64,000 bases of DNA from NCBI GenBank assembly GCA_902729315.2, contig LR746273.1, positions 5,247,001 through 5,311,000 on the forward strand, read 5' to 3'. The DNA is from Spirodela intermedia (Eukaryota > Streptophyta > Magnoliopsida > Alismatales > Araceae). The position numbers and the translations under genes are program-made. This document shows, in pieces, positions 24,201 through 35,400 of the stretch; the stretch's first letter is position 1; each line of letters begins with the position of its first letter. The notes under the pieces are model-generated. The model ran no database searches and was not told where the DNA came from. It saw nothing but the letters and a program-made list of their open reading frames with translations.

Positions 24201-25967
24201 GTTTACCAGAAGTCTCCATGGACTACGCTGCATGCCTCAAGTCCATTCTAAGAAAATGATTGAAAAAATGTGAAAGAATCTAACGTTTGACATTTTCCCC
24301 TCAAATGTGAAAGAACAAAGTCAAGCTTTGTTTGACAAATGTCTTAAAGTCATTGACTTTGTTCGGTTTGCATCTGACACATATTATGTTCGTGGTTCCC
24401 ATAACTTCGATCTTTTTGACCCGCATTTTGGGCGAATTATTGTGTTATTTATCTTTTACGAACATATCTTTTTGTTCTTGTAAACCCTCTTGTAAACCGC
24501 ACTCATCGAAGTCAATTTTTTTGTTTTTTTTTTTAATCTTGTTTGAGATCCATTTTTCTGCTGTAGTGTTTATTCTCTTATGAGTAGAACAATCACTTCC
24601 ATAAATGCATGATAATACAAATGTAATCATTCTTGATTCTTTTCTGATCATGGATGCATTTTATGTGCTCTAGAGCACAATCTTTCCAAAGGTTGAGCAT
24701 GGATATGAAACTCCCTGTGGCCATTGTATCTGTCTCATGATCAAGAGGGAAACCTTTTACTTCTGCAGACCCTTCTGGAGAGACTTGCCCAGAGAAGAAG
24801 GTGCTGTATAAGCTCATTTCAGGCCTGCACTCTTCCATTTCGGTCCACATCGCTTCAGACTATCTCGTGGAGGAAGCCAGTAACTTGGTCGGTCGTCTTC
24901 ACAAAAGCACTCGCCTTTCATATCCTGTGGCGTTCTCTGAACCTGTCATGTTTCACCGGTTTCAGTGGGGCCATAACCTGGAGCTGCTGAACGATCGGGT
25001 TTTGAGGCACCCGGAACGCGTTAGAAACTTGTACTTCACCTTCCTCTTCGTTCTTCGAGCAGTCACCAAGGTGGGCAGCTCCTTCTTCCCCACATTATCT
25101 ATTAGCTTCCAGCATCAACAATGTTAAGTACTATTTTTGGAATGATTCTTGTTCATTCTTCCGGCGGTGTCATGAATTGACTCTGTGTTTCTGGTCCTCC
25201 AGGCGAAAGACTACCTGGAGCAGGCGGAGTATAGTACTGGGAGCTCTGTGGAGGATCTGAGAGCGCAGTCTCTGGTGAAAGAGCTTCTCTATAACCCTAA
25301 ATTACAGGCCGCATGTCCGCTTCCCTTCGATGAAGCCAAGCTTTGGAAAGGCCAGAGCGGCCCGGAATTGATGCACCAGATTCAGAAGCAATTCAGAAAT
25401 ATCAGGTAAATTTCTTTCTATTAATAGTAAACACATCTGCATCATCATCACAAAATCTCTGATTTCACATCACTATATAATTCATTCGAATATATATATA
25501 TATATTGAAGTCCTTATCTGTACATCGGCATGCTGCAGTGCTATAATGGATTGCGTTGGGTGCGAGAAGTGTCGGCTGTGGGGTAAGCTCCAGGTTCTTG
25601 GTCTCGGAACGGCTCTGAAGATCCTCTTCTCCGTAGATGGTCAAACCCATCCAGATCATCAGGTAAGCTTCTCCCATGTTTTCTTTTTCTTTTTCTTTTT
25701 TTTTCTCCCATGATTTGGGTGAAATCGAAGCTCATATAACTTATCTTAGTTCGATCATCGTCTGCAAAAAAATAACTGGTTGACCTTGTTTGCGGTGCTC
25801 AGCTCCAGCTGCAGCGGAACGAGGTCATTGCACTGGTCAACCTTCTGAACAGACTCTCGGAGTCGGTTAAATTCGTCAAAGAGATGGGCCCTTCGGTGGA
25901 TAGAAGCCTGAAGATGAAGATGCCCTCTCTGAGCATTGCATGGGTCAAAGGGTTCTTGCGATTTTAG
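21212..25967 (+). CDS. ERO1: Endoplasmic reticulum oxidoreductin 1 (ERO1)
   Basis: Exons: 21212-21412, 21653-21784, 22362-22617, 22721-22831, 24769-24887, 24966-25070, 25203-25405, 25539-25662, 25803-25967 (471 aa). ERO1 is the FAD-dependent thiol oxidase that reoxidises protein disulfide isomerase in the ER lumen, passing electrons to oxygen. An N-terminal hydrophobic segment (about residues 29-47, [18 protein letters not shown]) fits a signal anchor. Cysteine-rich regions follow: [21 protein letters not shown], and [17 protein letters not shown], whose cysteines include the regulatory/shuttle pair. The catalytic CxxCxxC ([14 protein letters not shown]) is in the eighth exon, and the FAD-binding helices include [20 protein letters not shown] and [12 protein letters not shown]. 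The ORF starts with TTG three bases earlier; the ATG at 21212 is used. The 24888-24965 segment is treated as an intron although it is in frame and stop-free. Confidence 0.93.
22832..24768 (+). other. ERO1: ERO1 intron 4 (long)
   Basis: 1.9-kb AT-rich intron between the exon ending in ENCPK and the one starting [10 protein letters not shown] (a Tyr codon is split by the join). No other gene or transposon domain was recognised. Confidence 0.7.
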
Positions 25968-26232
25968 TCTCCCCCCCACCCCTTTTTGGCAATATCTGTG
26001 GAGGCTGGCAGGTTTCCATGCAGGAGAATGATGGGCACAGGTGGTAGTTAACAGTTATCAGGATATATGATTTCCTACTAAGTTTTTAGACAAGAAAAAT
26101 GGAGGGGAGCTGGAGGCTGAAGAATTGAAAGGATTCCATGTATATCACATTCGAAATTTTGTATATCCGGGCCTGGAAAATTCATGGAATAAATCATCGT
26201 AATAAAATGTTATAGTGAGAATAAGAAAGAGA

Positions 26233-26305
<73 letters not shown>

Positions 26306-27319
26306 TACTGGGATTTAATCAAGTTGGGAATAAATCATCGTAATAAAATGTTATAGTGCGAATAAATAAGAGAGAGAAGAGAGAGAAAGTTAATGGGATG
26401 TGATCAGGTTGGGAATTACCTGATGGGTCCTCATCCATGCGAAGTTATGAACACGAATTTGATGCAAAATACCGGTTCATATACAACTTTTCAGAAAGTT
26501 CACAGGATTTGCAGGAGCATTACAGACGGTGGGCAGGTAGTCGGGTCTCATAAAAGTCTGCTATATAATATAAAGGATAATTTCGTCAGGTGTTGATTCC
26601 CACCCGAAGCAGCTCATCGTTCAGCGACTGCAAAAGGAAATGGAAGGCGGAATAAAATGTGCACTGTGAGAGAGAGGGGGCAGACAGCCTTCATTCAATT
26701 CCCCTGGTTTTGCTATTCCTAAGAGAGCATGATCTTCTTACGCAACAACTCATTGGTTCTTCTTGTAGGAGGAGCTCGCCCTGAAAAGGCCCACGCCATG
26801 CATTCTCGAACCCAAATTCACTCGCCTGGGCACTTTCTGATACAAAAGTTTAGAGCAGAGGCCACATCTTCTGTCTGAACTCCAGTGCGGGTTTTCTTTT
26901 TGCAGCCTGCAATTCAGAAGAAGGATACTGTGAACAACATAGAAGCCACACTAGAGAAGACGCAAACTACTATATGATATAATATTTTAAACATAAAATC
27001 AACACCACACATGATTCAAGAGCATAGATCACCACATGGAGAGGCTTGGGGGATCATGACTGAAGATCCGTTGAATTGTTTAATAGAAAAAAACTAAACA
27101 TAAACGATCCACATCTTGGAAGAATCTCTCCCACCCACAAACACTCTCTAATCCACGGTTGTTATAGCATGGATCTTCAAGCATAGAGAACAGCGAAGAA
27201 AACTTACGACATGGAGAATTAAATCCTCATAAATTCTAGCAGAAGGCTAATATTCAGCAGCATCAAGAGCAGTCAGGAGAAGTAGCAACAATAGGATACC
27301 TTCCTCATAAGGGCCCAAA
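25968..27319. other. Convergent intergenic region ERO1 / RPB3
   Basis: 3' flanks of two convergent genes. The left half contains a long GA microsatellite (26227-26303) inside a direct duplication. The right half is probably RPB3 3' UTR. No coding frame was recognised; the 67-codon frame near 26393-26596 does not resemble a known protein. Confidence 0.6.
26186..26420. repeat. GA microsatellite within a 141-bp-offset duplication
   Basis: About 77 bp of near-pure GA (26227-26303). The 32-bp flank starting GGAATAAATCATCGTAATAA occurs at 26186 and again at 26327. A second, weaker copy relation links about 26303-26327 with about 26388-26412. The arrangement suggests slippage or unequal exchange seeded by the GA tract. 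Confidence 0.8.
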
Positions 27320-28987
27320 TCAAAGGGCTGCCCCTTGGATATTCCGGGTCAAGTCGCCAAACTGGTCGTCATTGTCTTGGATATCGTCAGAGAGGCGGAC
27401 TGCATCCAGCTTCTGCTTCAGGACTTCTATGGCGTTCATCACCATTTGGTAAGCGGGGATGGCCCCGGTGGATTCAACTGTGAAAATAAAGCTGTCTTCT
27501 CTGGCGTAGATCTCAACAAGCCCTGGCTTTCCGATGGCTTCTGCTTTCTTGATGACCTCTTCATCGTAGGTGTAGGCTTCAGGGTCGGCCACAATCACCT
27601 ACGAGGGGACCATGAAATCAGAAGCATAGAGTCTTGGTGATTGCTGGAGATGATAGCTTTTTATCTCTGGAAGCAGTAAATGGGTTTCTAGGAGGGAGTA
27701 CTGGCGATACAGGCACAGTTCAATGCGGTGGAAATGGACATTTTTTACAAGTCTGATAGCTTAGCAGGTAACAATCAATTCAAGTCAAGGGTGTCTCGCA
27801 CCCCTCTCCAATGCATGAACACAGAAAGAATCAGGTCATCCATTTCAAAGCCAATTTCTAATGAGCGGAGCAGGCCCACATATTTTTTACTCACAATCTT
27901 ACTTTTCCCATCAGCAGATGTGGGACTATCTGAATGCAAGTGGGATTATTCCTGTTTAATTTAGACTCCTTGACCGAACGATGAGGGCACTTACCTGGTC
28001 GGTTTTCGGATCAAGATCAAACACTTTCGTAGGGCTACTTTCAATCCAGCTCAGTTTCTCATTGTGAGTCAGAGTCTCCATCAGTTCCTCGTTGATATGA
28101 ATTTCTGGTTCATACATAAAGGTAACGGTTGCACCAGGAGACCATTTTGCATGGTCCTTGCCGATCCCCTTTCTTGCTATGGCTCTAAGCCTTAGTTCTT
28201 GCCCACGCCGTAGCTTAACAATAATTATGCCCCTGTTGTCAGGAAAACATAATAATTAAAGCAACACCAACACAAGGCCGATCACAGAAACAATCATCGT
28301 AGTATGAATGATGTACAAATCGAGATGGCATTCAGATCAGACATGGCGACCAGACCATTGAGGAAATGGAGGGAGGCGGATCACAGATAATAAATCTGAT
28401 TCAAAGCGTCAGGAGACTCGTAGCGATGGCAAATTATAAGCTGGATGCAAGAGAAGGTGCGAGGGAGGATCGACAAAACGCCACCACCTCTGCTCAGGGG
28501 CGTCGTATCCACCAGCAGCTTCAGCAGCCAGGGCGCGCTGTGCGACATCGACGGGAAGGAACCTGTGGTCGTGACAGTGGAGGTCGGCGCTGGTCACATC
28601 GAGAGTCTGATCAGAGTCGCAACGGACGTTGAGCTGGAACTCTATGGAGCAGTAAGGGCACTCGCCGTCGCCGTCGCAGGCGTCACAGTCGCGGGAGAAA
28701 CGCATCTCCATGGCGCGCTCCGAGCAGAGCGGGATCAGGCCCAGACGGTGAGCAATAAACTCGTCGTTGAGCACTGAGGAGTTGACCTCGATCTCCACCA
28801 GATCAATGGCGATGGTGGGCACCTCCGACAGCATAACCCGACGGAGGGCGTTCGCCATGCTGGCGTCGGTGTCCCGCAGCTCGAACTTCATGTATTCATC
28901 CTTCATCTCCCTGATCCGCACCCGGGGGAAGCGCTGGTAAGAGACCCCGCTGCCCCCTCCACTCCCTCCTCCGCCGGCGCCTTCCAT
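27320..28987 (-). CDS. NRPB3: DNA-directed RNA polymerase II/IV/V subunit 3 (RPB3 type)
   Basis: Exons (minus): 28987-28488, 28232-27995, 27598-27320; 1017 nt, 338 aa. RPB3 dimerises with RPB11 to nucleate polymerase assembly; in plants it is shared by Pol II, IV and V. Seen: [20 protein letters not shown] followed by [20 protein letters not shown], the alpha-motif of the dimerisation domain; [12 protein letters not shown]; the Cys-rich zinc loop [33 protein letters not shown]; and the C-terminal [20 protein letters not shown] and [10 protein letters not shown]. The start is the ATG before [10 protein letters not shown]; a longer upstream open frame lacks similarity. It has a Gly-rich N-terminal extension of some 15 residues relative to the Arabidopsis protein as I recall it. 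Exon joins: an Arg codon is split between exons 1 and 2; exons 2 and 3 join in phase 0. Confidence 0.93.
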
Positions 28988-29539
28988 GGCCACCTCTTCC
29001 TCCTCTACGTCCCCTGCGAGTTCCAACTCCAGACCGCGGTCTCTAGGAACCCTAGTTCCTTCTTTGTGCCTACATGGCCAACTGTATTGGGCCCGAGCTC
29101 GATTTCCGCTCACGGAAAAGCCCAGCCCACCGGGACTAGAGCGAGAGAGCGAGAGAGAGAGAGAGAGAGAGGTAGAAAGATGGGAGATAGAGAGATACAT
29201 ATAGAGAGAGATTTATAAGTACATTTAGATCTGGACCTTTTGACTTCTTCGCGACCTCACTCTCCCAAATCGGTCAACGTCACGTTTGACTGTGTTCTGT
29301 GAGGAAGCCAATGATTTGGTCAGCTATGTTCAACTGGGCGTACATTTCTTACTGTTTTTCTGTTTTTCTCGATTGTGTGATTCATTCAGTTGGAGTTCAA
29401 TTAGCTGATTCATTCCCATCATCATCAACAAAACAACAGCCGGTCCCTTGCGCTGACCAAGATTTTGTTTTGCAGACGTTTCTGTTTCTTCCTTCCCTAT
29501 AAGGCCACACGCCGGCGCTTCAAACGCCGGAGATTTGGC
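28988..29539. promoter_or_regulatory. Divergent promoter RPB3 / DIM1-like
   Basis: 552 bp separate the two start codons. Site II type motifs (TGGGCC or AGCCCA) occur at 29088-29093, 29119-29124 and 29124-29129. A GA tract spans about 29138-29171. The sequence before the DIM1-like ATG ends in a possible acceptor (ttttgcag near 29475), so a 5' UTR intron is possible. Coordinated expression of polymerase and rRNA-modification genes is a reasonable inference. Confidence 0.55.
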
Positions 29540-30764
29540 ATGCTGCGCGCCACCGTCAGGGCGATCCTGCGCGCAGCGGCCGTCCCTCGTGGCGCCGAGT
29601 GCCGCGCCGTGCGCGCACAGCCGCGCGCCGGCAACAGCACGGGGGCGTGGGACGGGTTGCCGGAGGAGGAAGAAGAGGGGCGGCGAAGCTTCCAGTTCTA
29701 CAAGAGCAGGGGGCAGCACATCCTCACCAACCCGCGCGCGCTGGACGCTATAGTGCGAAACGCCGGTGTCCTCCCTGGCGACACCGTCCTCGAGATCGGC
29801 CCCGGCACCGGTAACCTCACCCTGCGGCTCCTCAGCGCCGCCCAGCGCGTCGTCGCCGTCGAGATCGACCACCGCATGGTGGCCGCCCTCCGCCATCGCG
29901 TCTCCCACCAGGGCCTCAGCGACAAGCTCCATGTCAGTCCCCGCCGCCGGCCAGCTGCTCGCGTTAATTCCACTGAGAGGTGACGATGATGATGATGGTG
30001 GTTATGGGGTTCCGCTGTTTCAGGTGATCTGCGGCGACGCGCTGAAGACGGAGTTCCCGGAGTTCGACCTCTGCGTGGCGAACATCCCCTACGGGATCTC
30101 CTCCCCTCTGGTGGCGAAACTCCTCTTCGCCGGTGGCGGGCCACGGCGGGGCTTCCGCAGCGCCACGCTCCTGCTCCAGAAGGAGTTCGCCCGGCGGCTG
30201 GTCGCCAAGCCGGGGGACTCGGAGCGCAACCGACTCGCCATGAATGTGAGCTTGGTCTCGACTGTGGAGCTGCTCATGGACGTGAGCAGGAGGGACTTTG
30301 TGCCTCCCCCGCGGGTGGACTCCTCCCTCGTCAAGATCCGGCCCAAGCCCGCCGTCCCGGAGGTCGATCTGGATGAATGGCGGGCTCTCACCAGAGTCTG
30401 CTTCTGCCAGAAGAGGAAGACCCTCGGCGCCATCTTCAAGCAGAAGCGGATGCTCCAGCAGCTGCTCAAGAGCTCCTGCAACTTCGCCACCGCCAGATCG
30501 AAGGAAGAAGAAGAAGACGAAGTACAAGAAGAAGAAGAAGAAGAAGAAGAAGAAGAGGAAGAACAAGGAGGAGGAGGAGAATCTGATCAAGAGGACGAGG
30601 GAAAGCCGGCGGAAATGGCAGGGAAATTCAAGCAGAAGCTTCTGAGCGTCCTCAAAGACGGAGGTCTCCTGGAGGCGAGGCCCACGAAGCTTTCTGATGA
30701 GGACATGCTGCGTCTCCTCTCTCTGTTCAACCGAGAAGGAGTACGCTTCCATCAGCGTGTCTAA
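29540..30764 (+). CDS. rRNA adenine N6-dimethyltransferase, KsgA/DIM1 family, probably mitochondrial
   Basis: Exons 29540-29932 and 30024-30764; 377 aa. The family dimethylates two adjacent adenines in the small-subunit rRNA 3' loop using S-adenosylmethionine. SAM motif I is VLEIGPGTGNLT (residues 83-94), motif II VAVEID (105-110), and the catalytic NIPY is at 151-154. The N-terminus (MLRATVRAILRAAAVPRG, Arg/Ala-rich, no early acidic residues) looks like a mitochondrial presequence, so the DIM1B-type mitochondrial member is favoured over the nucleolar DIM1A. QFYKSRGQHILTNPRALDAI is the conserved lead-in. The C-terminal third carries an unusual run of glutamates encoded by a GAA/GAG microsatellite, then the conserved ending FKQKLLSVLKDGG. 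An open frame starting upstream at a TTG is not used. Confidence 0.9.
30501..30580 (+). repeat. Coding GAA/GAG microsatellite (polyglutamate)
   Basis: Trinucleotide repeat within the second exon of the DIM1-like gene, in frame with Glu. It encodes two acidic runs separated by DEVQ and followed by a Gly-rich spacer. It lies after the catalytic domain, so length changes may be tolerated. Confidence 0.85.
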
Positions 30765-32409
30765 AAGAACGGTCAACTCCATCAAAAGCCAGTCTCTTCC
30801 CACCAGGGGCGTTGACCCAGAGTAGGAGAGTCAAAGTCGGCTAAGAATGGAACGAAGATTGTCCGCCCTTTGACCTCCACCACCGTTATGCGGGAGGATG
30901 GTCAACCCCGCTTGGGTAAAAGGGCTTCCCCAGGTCGCAACGGTCTTCACACGAATTTGGGGACTTTGTTGCCCATTTTTCTCTGTCTCCCATAATATTC
31001 ATAAGGTATGCAACGAAAAATATTTAAGTAAAATAAATAATTATTATAAAGCACGGCGGCCCACGAAAATTAGTTGCCCTTCTCTTTCTCTCTCTGTCTA
31101 TCAGTAAATTAATAAAATAAAATTATTAAAAACATGTTTTCTATATTTATAAAATTGACTTTTACAGAGCTCAACAAATATTATTAATTTTCGAGATATA
31201 AAAACACTAGCCCGAATTATATTTGGGCCGAATGGGCAGGGCCTTTGGTATTTTGGGCCGACTGTTGTGGTCCAGAGAAGAATGGGCCTAGATCTCATTG
31301 GGCCTAGTCTAAGATGGTTCTCGTAGATGGTCATTTTTGACGCGCGGGATACGTCCACGATATCCTTTTCGGAATATCTGTGCCCTGTTCAGAATAAAAT
31401 AGAAGAAGAAATAAATTAAAGAAATTAAAAATAAGTAAATTTTCTCTCTCCTTTCTGACCTCCGAGTGGCCGACTGCGCTTCGGTATCCTTTTACGGATC
31501 CCATCCTCCCTGAGTTCTCCCCTCTCTTTGCCCCCCTCCTCCATCGCTGCTCTCTGTCCTCTCCTCCCCCCTGTCTCCATGGCTGGTCTTCCTGCTCCTG
31601 CCCCTGCCCTCTCGTCGCTGGATGAAGGATGCGAATAGATTACAATCGGGGGCTATCTCCTGTGGGCGCGTAGAGAACAAGAGAGAGAGAGAAGAGAGAA
31701 GAAGAGATAGATTGGGGGCAGGGCTTATGCAAGAGGGACAAAGGTAGACTTTATTTCAATCTTTTTAATTGATATCGTCTGGGTCGGTCTGTTGTCCTTC
31801 GGGTTTCCGATTGCTGCAACCTTCGCTGCCCGCCGCCGCTATCTGCCGCGGTCGTTGGCATCGCTTCTTCCTCGGTGTAGGTAGGACCCGATTCTATGGT
31901 GGATAATGGGTCGAGCGAGTGCATAGATCGGTTGACTATCGCTCTTTGCATGGCTTTGCAGTGCACGTTTTATTGAAGTAGATATCCATTTGGGGGAGTA
32001 GATGCGGTGTGTGAATATTCTTCTAGGGTTTTTGGCATTCCCTTTTCTCTGGGAGGGTCGGATGGTCTGTCAGATTGCTTGCCTCTGTATAGGGTGGAGG
32101 TCTCTGGAAACTGATTACCCTCTTTTTTGTGTTTCTTGCTTGTTTGGGATTAAAAATTTTCGGATAGGAAAGTTCCTTTGATTGCCAAAAGGGGGGATTT
32201 CAAGTAGATTTTCTGTTCTAAGACTTAAAATTTTCGAGATGTTTCTCAATCGGTTCGTTTGTTTTATGGTAATCTTGACAAAAAATAGATGATTGGAATT
32301 ATTTGAGCTGGACAAGAATTCTTATGTTTCCTTCATGTGTGCTGGTGCAGAACAGGAGGAAGGTGGCTTTTCCTGAGGGCTGTGCTTTTGACTGTTGGTG
32401 GAGAGGGTG
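30765..32409 (+). promoter_or_regulatory. Intergenic region and 5' leader of the TRAF1-like gene
   Basis: Four TGGGCC (site II) motifs cluster at 31224-31229, 31254-31259, 31283-31288 and 31299-31304. A CT-rich leader (about 31440-31620) follows, and a 5' UTR intron probably ends at the acceptor ctggtgcag near 32352, 58 bases before the ATG. Short open frames on the minus strand in 31492-31966 have repetitive composition and are not supported. Confidence 0.5.
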
Positions 32410-35400
32410 ATGGCCGGCAGTACAAGTGATGACTCCAGTCTTGAAAGTTTGTCTTCATCAGCGGAGGTTATATCAACTGGGCAGGTCTGCCAGACTAGCG
32501 ATTCTGTCGGAGAATGGCGATCATCTGAGCAGGTTGAGAATGGGACTCCGTCCACCTCTCCCCCTTACTGGGACACTGATGACGAGGATGATTTTGGTAA
32601 GTTCGTTTCGCTCATTATATTCTCTGATTGACCTGTTCTTGTATTATCTTGTTTGTGTTATTCTTGCATGACATTTGAGTGAAATTTATACCGTTTCCAT
32701 TAATTTTTTTCAAGATTATCTTCTCCTTTTCTACCAGTTGGCTACTGATTTGGTGCAGTCTATCATTTTCTTTAACCTTTTTAACCTTACATGAGTGATT
32801 CCTTTTGTAGGACCGAAACCTTCTGATCTATACGGGAAGTTTACCTGGAAAATTGAAAACTTTTCTCAGATTAGCAAAAGAGAGCTACGAAGTAACGTAT
32901 TCGAAGTTGGTGGCTACAAGTGGTAAGAGTCTCCTGTGTTTACACTTAAAAAATATACATATTCAACTCGGGATCTTCATCTTTCTTCTCATTGTCCTCT
33001 CTCTTTGTGGTGTGAGTCTTCTTTTGCATAATGCTAGAAAGCTATATCTGCAGTATTTGCTAGCAGTTCCCGCCTTGCTTTATTTATGAGGCATGGACAT
33101 TTAAGTTAATTATTTTTGGAGAAAGGTTGAGGCAGGTAATTGACGTAAGTCTCTTTTTATGAACATAGTGTTTGTGCCATTTTAAATTGATATTTTGTTT
33201 CTTTGGAGATAGTATACTTCAATGGTCATACCCTTTCGAGCTCTTTCCTACTAAGCTTCACTGTACTCCAGCTTGTTTGCACTTCACTGAGGTCCCTTAT
33301 CAGGATGGTACTGGCATTGTGGCGGGCTGACGATGGGATTCAAGGAGACATAGTACCTTAGTTTACCAGACTTTGCCTTGGTCAGAATTTCTGACTTTCG
33401 AGAAAAAAATTGGAAACTACGGGAAACCAAAAACAGAAACGTAATGGCTTTCAAACGACTTAGGAAGGTTTGATCCGTGGTGAGCTAGATTCGGATCCCT
33501 ATAAGAGAGACTGAGGTGCATATTTTCATGTGTTGCAAATTGAAGTCACTAATTCGTTTAACTTGCACATTCAAGGATGAGATGGGTTTTTCTTTTTACA
33601 TAGATGCACATACTCATTCCCTCTAAGATATACATGCAGAGAGGGTGAGCTTCATCTTGTAAGTGTTTTCTATCAATGGAGGAGGTGAGTATTGCTTTTT
33701 AAAAGTCTGAGATGATGCACGTAAGTCTCTAATATGTTGGGAAAAAATCTTGCCAGTGTTTGTGTAGCATGTTTGTCTGTATGACATGAGCTCATGTTGA
33801 ACGCCTAATTTAAAACTTCTAAAGCATTGATTGAAACATAGATCTAGTTTTAAAGGTTTGAAACCTCCTAGTTATGGATCCAAATGGGTCAAGAATGAGA
33901 GAAGTCAAAGAAATTAAAAGTTTGCGGATACAAAGTACCTGCTTGTTGTCTTTTTCTTCTGTGTCGATAATATTGTGCATTTGTTTTGTCACTCACTCTT
34001 CACTATTACAGCATTTTTTTTATTGCAGTTAATAATTGTGAGTACTTGTCTTGATGGAAATTGCTCACAGGTTAGCATGGAAATCAGAAGAAATATTTAT
34101 ATTTATGAAAAATATTTTGTAGTGAGTGCTTTAGCCATATACCCTTTTGATGATCAATTTCTCTTTGAATTAAAATTCGTAATGATTTGTAATATTACAT
34201 CACCTTACTGAGAGGCTCAACAGACTGTGGAGCTTTATTTGTCTTTTATTATGAGAATATGTGCTGGTGTGGCTGCTGTTTGTCCCACTATTTTTTTCAG
34301 GTTTCAAGATCTTTTATTGCAGATTTAAGTTCTAGATTTAGGATGTGGCACCTGATACATTGCTAATCATATTGGTAAATGTGACATGCAACATCTACAT
34401 GGATATGCGATAATGCACTTCATTGTATTTTTTATGGCAAGTATACTTTGGATCACGAAAAATGGTCTTGGATTTGCAGGTATATTTTAATCTACCCACA
34501 AGGATGTGACGTGTGCAATCATCTCTCTCTTTTTCTGTGTGTTGCTAATCATGACAAATTACTTCCAGGTTCGCATATGTATCCTTGTTGTTAATGTTGT
34601 TGTTGTTCAGTAATGCTGCTTTTATTAAGTTTGCAAGTTTTATAGGTTGGAGCCATTTTGCACAATTTACGATAGCTGTGGTAAACAAAGATTCAAAGAA
34701 ATCCAAATATTCTGGTCAGTCAAAACTGGCATTTCATGTTATATTTGATGTTTCTACAATCTTTACTGTGGTTGACTATTTCATGCTCATAAGAGTTTAT
34801 GAACAAAAAATTGCAGATACGTTACACCGATTTTGGAAGAAAGAGCATGATTGGGGATGGAAAAAGTTTATGGAATTGTCAAAATTGTCTGACGGCTTTA
34901 TTGTTGCTGATGCTCTTGTGATCAAGGCCCAGGTTCAAGTAATTAGGTATGGATATTTCAGTTGCGGTATTTGAAAGTCGCAGAGAAGTCATGTAGATTC
35001 TAATCTTCTTCTTAATTTTAGCCTTTCTATTTGGTTATATGTATGGCTTCTTGTTAACTTTTGTTGATGAAAGGGAAACACTTTCGTATGAAGGAAATCG
35101 AAATCTAACTTGCAATGTTCGTTTGTTTTCATGGCATAGGGTTATAAGTCACCTTACGAAATGGCTTTGCCTGGGGTATTTTTACTTGAGTTTGAAGTGC
35201 TAAAATTTTGATCTACTCTTTAGAATTCGTTAGCTGAAACAATCTAATTAAGTGATCTGGGTTTCCAAGTACATTGATATGCTTATCCATTCAAATATAA
35301 TGTGTTATACTGTCATACTAGAATTGGAAGATGGGTTCACATGCTTTACTTGCATCACCATATAAGAAGAATCATGATGGATGTTATTCATACAATACAT

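Noticed and set aside
28988-29200. Longer 5' extension of the RPB3 frame
   Set aside because: It begins with Ser/Leu repeats from a GA microsatellite; family similarity begins just after the ATG at 28987.
29465-29539. Upstream extension of the DIM1-like frame
   Set aside because: It starts with TTG, not ATG, and overlaps a probable 5' UTR splice acceptor.
29330-29932. 200-codon minus-strand frame over the DIM1-like first exon
   Set aside because: GC-rich antisense shadow; the plus strand carries the SAM-binding motifs.
29964-30803. 279-codon minus-strand frame with a Phe run
   Set aside because: Antisense of the polyglutamate repeat and catalytic domain; no domain of its own.
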